From Candidatus Omnitrophota bacterium (lineage in GTDB: Bacteria; Ratteibacteria; UBA8468; B48-G9; DSTR01), in assembly GCA_023818865.1 (NCBI GenBank), contig JAMWDF010000044.1:1-15299 (forward strand): a stretch of 15,299 bases of DNA, in the 5' to 3' direction. Below, one piece after another: positions 7,349 through 13,454 of the stretch. Under the pieces are notes generated by a model. The model made no database searches. It was given only the letters and a program-made list of their open reading frames with translations, and was not told the DNA's origin. Within the stretch, counting starts at the first letter, position 1. The number at the start of each line of letters is the position of its first letter. The translations under genes were made by a program, and so were the position numbers.

Positions 7349-8917
7349 TCAAGGAAGAAGAGTTCTTAGGTCAAAATTACTATCAGTAAACTGCTCTGGT
7401 TTTACCGGTATCCGGCTGGCTAATAACTCTCTGATAGTCATTAGTTCTTCCTGGAAACCTACCCCGCCGCAGCCAGCTATCCGTCCCTGGTAGAAGTAAC
7501 CAGCCAGAAAGTTTCCTTCTTCCGGGTAGCCGCGGAAACACACTTGGTCGAATTTCCCACTAAAGCCCACGTATCTGAACAAAATATTATATTGCGTTGT
7601 CCAGAAAAAAGGCACTCCGGCTTCCCCTGGAGACAGTTCCAACACACTCCTGGCGGCTTCCTGTCCCTGGCGCTCGGCCTCTGCCCAGTGTTCCACTCGT
7701 TGTCTTCCTCCGTCTAACCAGTCAGGCACTAAAGCCAGGTCTCCGGCCGCCAGGATATCCGGGTCAGCTGTTCTCTGTCTGGTATCTACAGGCACACCGG
7801 CTATTTCATTCAGCCCGGTTTTTTCCAGATAGCTAGTGTCCACCTCCATCCCCACGCCGACAATGACCATTTCTGCCTCTACTCTTTCACCCCTGTCAAC
7901 CAAAACCGCAATCCCCTGAGGACAAGAGATAAGTTCTACCACCCGGCTTTGCCGGTAGAAGTTTATCCCTTTTCCCTGATGGATTTTAAGAAAATATTTG
8001 CCTACATGTTCTCCAAAAATTCGGCCAAGGGGGAAGTTCTCCGGGGTTACCACATAAACCTCCAATCCCTTTTTCCTTAAGCTGGCAGCCGTCTCTAAGC
8101 CAAGGAAACCTGAACCAATTACTACTACTCTGTTCACTCCTGGCAGGTACTCCCGAATGGTTAACGCCTGTCGCTTAGTGCGCAGGTAAAAAACTCCCGG
8201 CATCTTTGCCCCAGCCAATCCCAATTTCCTTGGTTGACCTCCGGTAGCCAGGATTAATTTCTCATAGCTTAATGCCTGGCCATTGTCCAAAAGTATCTTC
8301 CGCTCACCCCGCTGCACTCCAACCACCTTTCTTCCAAAAAGAAACTGGATGCCATTTCGCTGATAATCTTCTGGGGAGAACAGAGCTATTTTCTCTTCAG
8401 ACGCTGAGCCGAGGAGGTAATCCTTGGTGAGTGAGGGGCGATCGTAAGGCCAGTCAGATTCCGGCGAAATAACAGTCACCTGGCCATCAAATCCGCATCT
8501 ACGCAAAGTCATGGCGGCTGCCACTCCAGCAGCCCCGGCTCCGGCAATAACTATTTGTCGATTGCTCGTCACCTTAACGACCTTTTCTGTCTGAAGTCTT
8601 TGTTCCACCAGAACCATTCCTTCCACTACGCGCACCTGGTAGACTTCCAAAAGTTTCAACCCTGGCGGGGAAAGCGGTCGGCCGGTGTTTAAATCAAACC
8701 GGGCTTGATGCCACGGGCAGACAACCTGGCCACCACAGATTTTGCCACTTTCTAGACTCATTCCATAATGAGGGCAACGCTGGCCAAAAGCATAAACCCG
8801 GCTTCCCTCCCTCACCAGAATAAGTGACTGACCGGCTACCCTAACGATTACTGGTTTCCCATCCGGCAGGCTTTCTAACTTTACCGGTACTGACCAAGAC
8901 CGCTTTTCATCAGCCAT
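7349..8917 (-). CDS. Rieske [2Fe-2S] - FAD/NAD(P) oxidoreductase fusion (AIF/ferredoxin-reductase type)
   Basis: A 522-residue protein in two parts. Residues about 8-106 form a Rieske domain with the complete cluster motif: Cys48-Pro-His50, then Cys67-Pro-Trp-His70. Residues about 120-522 are an FAD-dependent pyridine-nucleotide reductase, with an FAD loop GAGAAG (126-131), ATGGQPR (about 224-230), an NAD(P) loop GSGFLG (268-273) and a second FAD motif DILAAGDLALVP (about 390-401). No CxxC redox disulfide is seen, which places it with the ferredoxin-reductase/AIF group, not the thioredoxin-reductase-like group. It should pass electrons between NAD(P)H, FAD and the Rieske cluster; the partner is unknown. 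The fusion order matches AIFM3-like proteins. Its ATG overlaps the end of the UroD-family gene by 8 nt (ATGGCTGA), indicating coupled translation. Its stop is 8 nt before trpE. Confidence 0.92.
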   Translation of the reverse strand: MADEKRSWSVPVKLESLPDGKPVIVRVAGQSLILVREGSRVYAFGQRCPHYGMSLESGKICGGQVVCPWHQARFDLNTGRPLSPPGLKLLEVYQVRVVEGMVLVEQRLQTEKVVKVTSNRQIVIAGAGAAGVAAAMTLRRCGFDGQVTVISPESDWPYDRPSLTKDYLLGSASEEKIALFSPEDYQRNGIQFLFGRKVVGVQRGERKILLDNGQALSYEKLILATGGQPRKLGLAGAKMPGVFYLRTKRQALTIREYLPGVNRVVVIGSGFLGLETAASLRKKGLEVYVVTPENFPLGRIFGEHVGKYFLKIHQGKGINFYRQSRVVELISCPQGIAVLVDRGERVEAEMVIVGVGMEVDTSYLEKTGLNEIAGVPVDTRQRTADPDILAAGDLALVPDWLDGGRQRVEHWAEAERQGQEAARSVLELSPGEAGVPFFWTTQYNILFRYVGFSGKFDQVCFRGYPEEGNFLAGYFYQGRIAGCGGVGFQEELMTIRELLASRIPVKPEQFTDSNFDLRTLLP

Positions 8918-10010
8918 ATTTCTCTACCAGTTCTCTGACCAGTCTAATCCTGTTCCAGTCAGCATCCGGAGGAACCTGGTCAGCCACCCCAAGAACAAAA
9001 CGGGAACCTCTGGGGAAAACTTCCAGCGTCTCTCTCACGTGGTTAATGAAAAAATTTTCTGGATACTCTGGCGAAAAGAAAATCCCCGGCAATCCACCCC
9101 AAACCGTTTTTTTCCCTCCGACCAATTGTTTAATTTCCTCCAAAGTGAGGTCTCCGGCTGGCTGCGGAGTGACTGCTTCAATCCCATCCAGGCTGGTTTC
9201 CATCAACAGGGGAAGAGAAGCTTTCAATGTACCGTCATTATGAAGAATCACATATTTGCCAGCCTGGTGCAGTTGCCTGATTCTTTTTTCCCAGTAAGGA
9301 ATCTCATATCTTTCCATCAAGGACCGGCCGGTGATCTCACCGCTTAAATTTTCCGGAAAACAGAAAAGGCAAGCTGGCGATTTCGCCAGAATTTCAAAAA
9401 TATCATCATCACTCCTCTGGATTTCCTCTATGGTTTGTTCCACCTCTTCCCTGGCCTCACTCAACAATTCAATCGTGGTGAGTACCCCCGCCCACCTGGT
9501 CAGTAAAGTCTGCAAAGCTGAAGTACAGCAAGGCGTGGTGGCACAAGGAATACCCCATCCATCCCACAACTTGTCAATCCTCTCAAAATCAGCATAATCT
9601 GGCTCTATCCGTCGGTGGGTGAAGATATAACGCATTACTTTTAAGTCATCCACCCCCTTAATAAAATATTGCTGATAGGCACTGGTAACTGACTCAACCA
9701 ATTTCTTCTGAACCGAAGAAATAGTGCCTACCGGAGTGGTGATCCGGGTAATAGTTATGGAACCTTTTTCTTCTATACCTATCTTCACTGTAGGCTCAAA
9801 AATCACCCGATACAGGCAAGGAGCATAAAGATAAATTCCGCACCCAGCGTCCCGGTAAAGCTGAAGATAGCCAACTTCCTCCCGCCACTCAGCCGGAAGG
9901 TTCCCTTTTTCTCTCCGATAGGCGTACCACCAAGACAGGTCCCCAAACCAGGGAGTTTTGTCTGGCGAATTATTAGCCAATACCGCCAGAACTCTTTCTC
10001 TTTCAGTCAT
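8910..10010 (-). CDS. UroD-family protein (uroporphyrinogen decarboxylase/methyltransferase superfamily), substrate unknown
   Basis: A 366-residue protein of the UroD (COG0407-like) fold family. It begins MTERERVLAVLANNSPDKTPW, the usual opening of non-haem UroD paralogs, and contains YVILHNDGTLKASLPLL (about 253-269), GIEAVTPQPAGDL and, near the C-terminus, GVADQVPPDADW. The true HemE motif for the coproporphyrinogen pocket (an RQAGR-like N-terminal segment) is absent, so haem synthesis is unlikely. The corrinoid methyltransferases MtaA/MtbA carry a zinc site of the form H-x-C; here the position reads His257-Asn-Asp259 and the later Cys is not evident, so the metal site would differ. It is first in the operon, with ATG preceded by a GAGAGAG-type ribosome site and an extended -10 promoter. 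Family members often handle methyl groups or decarboxylations; I cannot name its reaction. Confidence 0.85.
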   Translation of the reverse strand: MTERERVLAVLANNSPDKTPWFGDLSWWYAYRREKGNLPAEWREEVGYLQLYRDAGCGIYLYAPCLYRVIFEPTVKIGIEEKGSITITRITTPVGTISSVQKKLVESVTSAYQQYFIKGVDDLKVMRYIFTHRRIEPDYADFERIDKLWDGWGIPCATTPCCTSALQTLLTRWAGVLTTIELLSEAREEVEQTIEEIQRSDDDIFEILAKSPACLFCFPENLSGEITGRSLMERYEIPYWEKRIRQLHQAGKYVILHNDGTLKASLPLLMETSLDGIEAVTPQPAGDLTLEEIKQLVGGKKTVWGGLPGIFFSPEYPENFFINHVRETLEVFPRGSRFVLGVADQVPPDADWNRIRLVRELVEKYG

Positions 10011-10030
10011 CGGCTTTCTCTCTCACCATC

Positions 10031-10039
10031 AGTATAACA
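10031..10039 (-). promoter_or_regulatory. Extended -10 promoter of the UroD-Rieske/FAD-trpEG operon
   Basis: On the minus strand the sequence reads TGTTATACT: a TATACT -10 box (10036-10031) with the TGn extension at 10039-10037. Transcription should begin near 10024, giving a short leader of about 14 nt before the ATG at 10010. No good -35 box is seen at the normal distance, as is usual for extended -10 promoters. It lies about 40 nt from the divergent plus-strand -10 box. Confidence 0.6.
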
Positions 10040-10077
10040 TACTCGGCCCCCATTTCCGACCTGGACAACACCTAAGG

Positions 10078-10083
10078 TATAAT
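10078..10083 (+). promoter_or_regulatory. Consensus -10 box (TATAAT) before the gene at 10090
   Basis: A perfect TATAAT occurs at 10078-10083. The matching -35 region (around 10053-10060) is weak. The expected start of transcription, about 7 nt downstream, falls at 10090, which is the GTG codon of the next ORF. Confidence 0.6.
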
Positions 10084-10089
10084 TTATTC

Positions 10090-10734
10090 GTGAACATCAG
10101 GGAAGGCTTTTTGTTTATTACTGTCTTGTTGGGCTTCAGTCGGTTATCTTTGTCTAGCCCCGAAGATACTTCCTCCCGCTCAGCCCCAGAGAAAAAACTT
10201 CACCCCCCGGTCTTAACCAGGGAAGAGTGCACCAGTGAGGCAAAAGTGGCTTCTTTTGTTCACTGGTTTATTATCCATGACCAGGCTGTCCAGGTCATCG
10301 GCCTTAAGGAAGCGAACAATTTATTTGCCTCCGGATATCTACCGGAAATCGTGGTGGGTGATAATCCTGCTTTCTACAGCAAGAATTTCCGGTCACTGGC
10401 GGAATGGTTCGCAATCAAGGTCCTGCTTGACCTTCAAAGTCTGCGGAAAGCTGACCAGAAACGGTTTGCTGTCTTCCTAAGCCGGGTGAACCAGAGGGCC
10501 GCTCGAGCCTTAGCCAGCGCCGGAGAAATAGCCGCCCGTTACAAACTCACTGGTAACCCGTTTGAACCTGAGGAAATAGGGAAAATACCTCCGGGCTGGC
10601 GACAGGATAAGTTTAAAAAAAGTCTGCTGGAGGCTAATATTCTCACTGCGGAAATGAGAATCTTAGGTTGGGTTTATCACCTTTGGTTTGGCGGCTGGTA
10701 CAGCCAAAATTCTTCCGTGAGTCAACCCCACTGA
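10090..10734 (+). CDS. Unrecognised, probably exported or membrane-anchored protein
   Basis: From GTG 10090 the product has 214 residues. The N-terminus MNIREGFLFITVLLGFSRLS looks like a signal peptide or anchor. A low-complexity Ser/Pro/Glu stretch (about 22-40) follows, then a mixed, largely helical body with several Ala/Leu/Arg-rich segments (for example RVNQRAARALASAGEIAARY, about 131-150) and an aromatic patch near the end (WVYHLWFGGWY). I recognise no family or catalytic motif. Start choice is uncertain. GTG 10090 coincides with the predicted transcription start and would be leaderless. TTG 10111 has a conventional ribosome site (AGGGAAGG at 10099-10106) but would remove the charged n-region of the signal. 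Open frame extends upstream to 9958 but would overlap the divergent gene and its promoter. The frame spans the whole interval between two well-supported genes, which supports it being real. Confidence 0.68.
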   Translation: MNIREGFLFITVLLGFSRLSLSSPEDTSSRSAPEKKLHPPVLTREECTSEAKVASFVHWFIIHDQAVQVIGLKEANNLFASGYLPEIVVGDNPAFYSKNFRSLAEWFAIKVLLDLQSLRKADQKRFAVFLSRVNQRAARALASAGEIAARYKLTGNPFEPEEIGKIPPGWRQDKFKKSLLEANILTAEMRILGWVYHLWFGGWYSQNSSVSQPH

Positions 10735-10754
10735 GGATTTTTCACCCAGTGGTT

Positions 10755-10782
10755 TTGGTATCTCCCATTTCCGTGTTAAAAT
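10755..10782 (+). promoter_or_regulatory. Sigma70-like promoter of the FAD oxidoreductase gene
   Basis: TTGGTA (10755-10760) is separated by 16 bp from TAAAAT (10777-10782). Predicted transcription starts at about 10789-10790, the A of the ATG, leaving essentially no leader. The upstream gene ends at 10734, so the oxidoreductase appears to have its own promoter. Confidence 0.55.
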
Positions 10783-10789
10783 CAGGGCC

Positions 10790-12022
10790 ATGAAAAAGAA
10801 AAATTTTCTCGTCGAAGAAGAAAGAAAAATACCTGTGATGAACCAGGTGGATGTTTTGGTGGCTGGAGGCGGTCCGGCTGGTATTGCTGCGGCTATCTCC
10901 GCTGCTAGGCTGGGAGCTGATACGCTTCTGGTGGAGCGCTATGGTTATCTTGGCGGAATGATAACCGGTGCCCATGTAGTCTGGGTATTAGGGGTAGGCG
11001 ATGGCTATCGGCCAAAGGCTCAAGGCATTGTGGAGGAAATCAAAAAACGGTTGGAACCACTTCAGGCAGTGACCCGGTCCAGTGAATACGGAGATTATGC
11101 GGTTGAGGCTGAGGTGTTTAAGTGGCAGGCGGCTGAAATGATTCATGAAGCCGACGGAAAAATTCTCCTTCACACTTTGGCCTGTCAGCCAATACTGAAG
11201 AACAACAGGGTCCACGGGGTAATTACTGAAAGCAAGAGCGGCCGGCAGGCTATTTTAGCTTCGGTAGTTATTGACTGCACGGCTGATGGGGATATGGCTT
11301 ACCGGGCTGGTTGCCTATGTGAGAACCAGACCCATGACGTTAGCCTGCGGGTGGTAATAGAAGGGATCCAACAGGAAAAGGTAAACTCATTTGCTGAGAA
11401 AAATCCCGAGAAGTACCAGGAGATTATTAGACAAGCCACAGCCCTTAACGGCGGAACCATGCCTAATCAGATTCGGCACCTAAAGGGCATTGACATCACA
11501 GACGCGGCCGCTTTATCAAGAACTGAGATTCAGATCCGAAGAGAATGCTTCTCCGCTCTTTACTTCCTGAGAGAAAACCTGCCGGGTTGGGAAAATGCCA
11601 GAATTAAAGAAACTGGCCCGCAGCTGGGGGTAAGGCAGAGTCGCCGCATTCTGGGAGAATACATTCTAAGAGATGAAGACCTGCGAGCCAGCAAGCATTT
11701 CTCTGACACCATCGTTAGATTGGGTTGTCATCTGGCGGCTAACTACGCTCTTTACAATCCCAAAGGGCTGGACTTTGATATTCCTTACCGCTGTCTGGTA
11801 CCCAGAAAAATAGAGGGGCTTCTGGTCGCTGGTCGGTGTATCTCAGCTGATTACCAGGCAGCTAACACCGTGCGGCTAATTGTTCCCTGCCTGGCCACCG
11901 GTCAGGCAGCTGGAGTGGCAGCAGCCATTTCTGTCAGAGAAAAAATCAGCCTCAGGGAGTTGCCGGTGAAAGAAATCCAGGCTGTTTTGAGAAAACAGGG
12001 CGTTTTTCTGGGTGATGATTAA
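10790..12022 (+). CDS. FAD-dependent oxidoreductase (FAD_oxidored family)
   Basis: A 410-residue flavoprotein. Near the N-terminus, VDVLVAGGGPAGIAAAISA supplies the dinucleotide-binding loop (Gly26, Gly28, Gly31), followed by the acidic end of the second strand LLVERYGYLGGMITG. Other marks of the family are DCTADGDMAYRAG (about 163-175), RQSRRILGEYIL (about 282-293) and the C-terminal GLLVAGRCISADYQA (about 343-357), which completes FAD binding. These fit Pfam FAD_oxidored, a broad group whose members are mostly of unknown substrate in anaerobes. The ERKIPV segment before the first strand is typical, supporting ATG 10790 over a later Met. The ribosome site is poor (AGGG only 2 nt away) and the promoter places transcription start at the ATG, so translation may be leaderless. 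The reaction and electron partner are unknown; it is expected to be cytoplasmic. Confidence 0.88.
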   Translation: MKKKNFLVEEERKIPVMNQVDVLVAGGGPAGIAAAISAARLGADTLLVERYGYLGGMITGAHVVWVLGVGDGYRPKAQGIVEEIKKRLEPLQAVTRSSEYGDYAVEAEVFKWQAAEMIHEADGKILLHTLACQPILKNNRVHGVITESKSGRQAILASVVIDCTADGDMAYRAGCLCENQTHDVSLRVVIEGIQQEKVNSFAEKNPEKYQEIIRQATALNGGTMPNQIRHLKGIDITDAAALSRTEIQIRRECFSALYFLRENLPGWENARIKETGPQLGVRQSRRILGEYILRDEDLRASKHFSDTIVRLGCHLAANYALYNPKGLDFDIPYRCLVPRKIEGLLVAGRCISADYQAANTVRLIVPCLATGQAAGVAAAISVREKISLRELPVKEIQAVLRKQGVFLGDD

Positions 12023-12252
12023 ACGCCAGGCAGTAGCCTAAAGTTTTCCTTTATCCAGCGTCCCTTACCCCTTTAAAGTTTTCCCAAGAAATAAGACTTC
12101 AGTTCTAGCTGGGAGACCAATTTTTACAAGGCAAAGTTTTCACTCCCATGCAGGCAGTTTTTGACAAAGTGATTCTGAATTATGGAAAAATTCCTTGCCT
12201 TGCTTGAAGCTTGCCTGGTTCGGAAAAGAACAAGAAAACGCTTACCAAAAAG
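12023..12252 (+). other. Gene-free stretch with short repeats and possible RNA pairing
   Basis: No convincing gene lies here. AAAGTTTTC occurs three times (12040, 12075, 12133), and the first two are part of an 11-bp exact repeat, TAAAGTTTTCC. Complementary arms are also visible: TGGGAG (12110-12115) with CTCCCA (12143-12148), CAAGGCAA (12127-12134) with TTGCCTTG (12195-12202), and CAGGCA (12151-12156) with TGCCTG (12212-12217). The last two pairs cross, which would make a pseudoknot if both formed. This may be chance in a low-complexity spacer; no known riboswitch or T-box signature is seen. Confidence 0.4.
12039..12084 (+). repeat. Pair of 11-bp direct repeats (TAAAGTTTTCC)
   Basis: Exact copies lie at 12039-12049 and 12074-12084, 35 bp apart start to start. 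A shorter third copy (AAAGTTTTC) lies at 12133-12141. They follow the FAD oxidoreductase stop codon and precede the tRNA promoter by over 110 bp. Their role is unknown; possibilities include protein-binding sites or remnants of duplication. Confidence 0.5.
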
Positions 12253-12281
12253 TTGAAAATACACCAGAGAAAATGTAGAAT
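12253..12281 (+). promoter_or_regulatory. Sigma70 promoter of tRNA-Thr
   Basis: TTGAAA (12253-12258), a 17-bp spacer, and TAGAAT (12276-12281). Transcription should start near 12288, about 22 nt before the mature tRNA 5' end. Each hexamer differs from the consensus at one position, and the spacer is ideal, as expected for a strong stable-RNA promoter. Confidence 0.75.
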
Positions 12282-12309
12282 ATAGAAGGTCAAATCCTTG
12301 AGTTTTTTG

Positions 12310-12382
12310 GCCACCTTAGCTCAGTCGGTAGAGCAGGGCACTTGTAATGCTCAGGTCCGCGGTTCAAATCCGCGAGGTGGCT
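12310..12382 (+). tRNA. tRNA-Thr (anticodon UGU)
   Basis: A complete 73-nt cloverleaf. The acceptor stem is GCCACCT/AGGTGGC, the D-stem GCTC/GAGC with loop AGTCGGTA, and the anticodon stem GGGCA/TGCTC (one G-U pair) with loop CTTGTAA. The variable region is AGGTC, the T-stem CGCGG/CCGCG with loop TTCAAAT, and the discriminator is T. The anticodon TGT reads ACA (Thr). CCA is not encoded. A T5 run starts 2 nt after the gene and may help end transcription. The gene has its own promoter and is convergent with the flavoprotein gene, whose stop lies 4 nt away. Confidence 0.97.
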
Positions 12383-12386
12383 CTTT

Positions 12387-13037
12387 TTACTGAAGCGAGA
12401 GCTGCTTTTTCCAATAAGCGTATTCCTCCACCCATTCATTTTTCCGCAATTCTATCAACTGCCCGAAATGCTTCTTCAGTTTTTCTATCAACCGGGCTTG
12501 CTCCGGATAAACGCTCTTCTTCTGGATATCCTCGGCTAATCGCTGTCCCAGGTTGCTCGCTAGAGCGAACTTTTCAAAAGCTGCAGTTGCCTGGGCAGAA
12601 ACACCCCCAGAATATTGAGCCCCGCAGAAATTGGCGTACTCTTTCAGGTAATTGAGGACTGGTTCATCCTGCCCCCCGCCAGAAGTAACCACTCCAGCCA
12701 CATACTTGCCCAGAAGACGCAAACAGTGAACGAAATGACTTGACCGGTCCATTAAAGTCTTCAAAGGTCCAGTAACCTGATTGAGGTAATTGGGAGTAGC
12801 CAGAATTATCCCGTCAGATTCCAGCATCTTATGAAGAACCGAGAAAGCGTCGTCTTTCAAAGGGCAGTTCATAATCTTCCGGTGACAGAAATTACACGCT
12901 TGGCAAAACCCAATTCTTAACTGAGACAGCTGAACTTCACTCACCAGCGCCTGAGTGGCTCTGGCTACCTCCCGAGCCAATCTAAGAGTGGTACTACTCT
13001 GCCCCCGCGGACTGGCTGAAATAAGCAGAATTTTCAT
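12387..13037 (-). CDS. Iron-sulfur flavoprotein (flavodoxin-fold, NADPH-dependent FMN reductase family)
   Basis: From ATG 13037 the product is 216 residues. KILLISASPRGQSSTTLRLA (2-21) is the first strand and phosphate loop of the FMN-binding flavodoxin fold. ATPNYLNQVTGPLKTLMDR (about 91-109) and VVTSGGGQDE (about 128-137) are the other FMN-contacting loops. A compact cysteine motif, Cys45-x2-Cys48-x2-Cys51-x6-Cys58, matches the [4Fe-4S] ligand motif of iron-sulfur flavoproteins such as that of Methanosarcina, where it serves electron transfer. ATG 13037 is chosen because GGGAGG lies about 7 nt upstream and the fold begins there; an open extension to 13151 lacks a ribosome site and overlaps another frame. 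Its role is redox, probably a cytoplasmic electron carrier or reductase; the natural partner is unknown. No terminator is seen before the tRNA on the other strand. Confidence 0.9.
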   Translation of the reverse strand: MKILLISASPRGQSSTTLRLAREVARATQALVSEVQLSQLRIGFCQACNFCHRKIMNCPLKDDAFSVLHKMLESDGIILATPNYLNQVTGPLKTLMDRSSHFVHCLRLLGKYVAGVVTSGGGQDEPVLNYLKEYANFCGAQYSGGVSAQATAAFEKFALASNLGQRLAEDIQKKSVYPEQARLIEKLKKHFGQLIELRKNEWVEEYAYWKKQLSLQ

Positions 13038-13053
13038 TTCTTGCCTCCCTCTT

Positions 13054-13380
13054 TCAATTATCGCGGAATAAAACAAATTTTTTCCGGAATCGCCAGCCGT
13101 CACGATATATTTCCCTGGTTTCTCCCCACCCTGAACCACAGCATAAAACATTCCGCCAGGTTGTCCGAGCGGCTCTGGCCAGGCTGAAAAACCATCTACC
13201 TGTTTGCAGAGACGCCTGCCTTGCCTGTCGGCTCATTCTTAGGTAGATACAAGCCTGGTTGAGCGGCTCTCCATCTGGGAAAAAATCTGGCATCGGCTCT
13301 GATAATGACCAGCTTGGGAGAAAGCATTCAGGAATATCGTCTGTCTGCCGACTCTCTCTAGGCATCTGAAGATTCATCAT
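13054..13380 (-). CDS. Hypothetical 108-residue protein, doubtful
   Basis: An open frame upstream of the flavoprotein gene on the same strand, ending 16 nt before it. ATG 13380 follows AAGGAC (13389-13384); a second ATG at 13377 has better spacing. The product begins MMNLQMPRESRQTDDIPE, has a Pro/Asp/Glu-rich first half, then a basic, Trp-rich second half (RQARQASLQTGRWFFSLARA, WRNVLCCGSGWGE, DGWRFRKKF). No signal peptide, membrane helix or known domain is seen. In favour: position in a divergent pair, ribosome site, and no competing gene in this stretch. Against: unusual composition, and a second frame open in parallel over its last third. If real it would be co-transcribed with the flavoprotein. 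Confidence 0.4.
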   Translation of the reverse strand: MMNLQMPRESRQTDDIPECFLPSWSLSEPMPDFFPDGEPLNQACIYLRMSRQARQASLQTGRWFFSLARAARTTWRNVLCCGSGWGETREIYRDGWRFRKKFVLFRDN

Positions 13381-13390
13381 CCCGTCCTTT

Positions 13391-13420
13391 TTGATTCCGC
13401 CAAATGTTAACATTTATAAT
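13391..13420 (+). promoter_or_regulatory. Sigma70 promoter of the lipoprotein gene, with palindrome in the spacer
   Basis: TTGATT (13391-13396) and a perfect TATAAT (13415-13420) are separated by 18 bp. Transcription should start near 13427, giving a leader of about 28 nt that contains the ribosome site GGAGG (13446-13450) before ATG 13455. The spacer is largely filled by a 14-bp palindrome. Confidence 0.65.
13402..13415. promoter_or_regulatory. 14-bp perfect palindrome AAATGTTAACATTT, candidate operator
   Basis: The two halves AAATGTT and AACATTT are exact complements. It lies between the -35 and -10 boxes of the lipoprotein promoter, touching the first T of the -10 box, and about 20 bp upstream of the divergent small ORF. 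A dimeric regulator bound here would block the promoter. No regulator gene is visible nearby, so this is inference from position and symmetry. Confidence 0.45.
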
Positions 13421-13454
13421 ATCGGTAAGCGAATTTAGCCAACTTGGAGGAAAG

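Noticed and set aside
8910..10010. HemE, true uroporphyrinogen decarboxylase
   Set aside because: The N-terminal substrate-site signature of HemE is absent and the length and motifs fit the non-haem paralogs.
12148..12207. 19-codon ORF starting MQAVFDKV in the spacer
   Set aside because: No ribosome site, no promoter at a sensible distance and too short to judge.
12182..12256. 24-codon ORF (MEKFLALLEACLVRKRTRKR...) that could form an amphipathic helix with a basic tail
   Set aside because: No ribosome site. TTGACA at 12161-12166 has no matching -10 box at 16-18 bp. It remains only a weak candidate.
12347..12655. Plus-strand open frame running from inside tRNA-Thr across the flavoprotein gene
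   Set aside because: It begins within the tRNA and is antisense to the flavoprotein, with no ribosome site.
13038..13151. N-terminal extension of the flavoprotein to 13151
   Set aside because: The flavodoxin fold and a good ribosome site both point to ATG 13037; the extension has no ribosome site.
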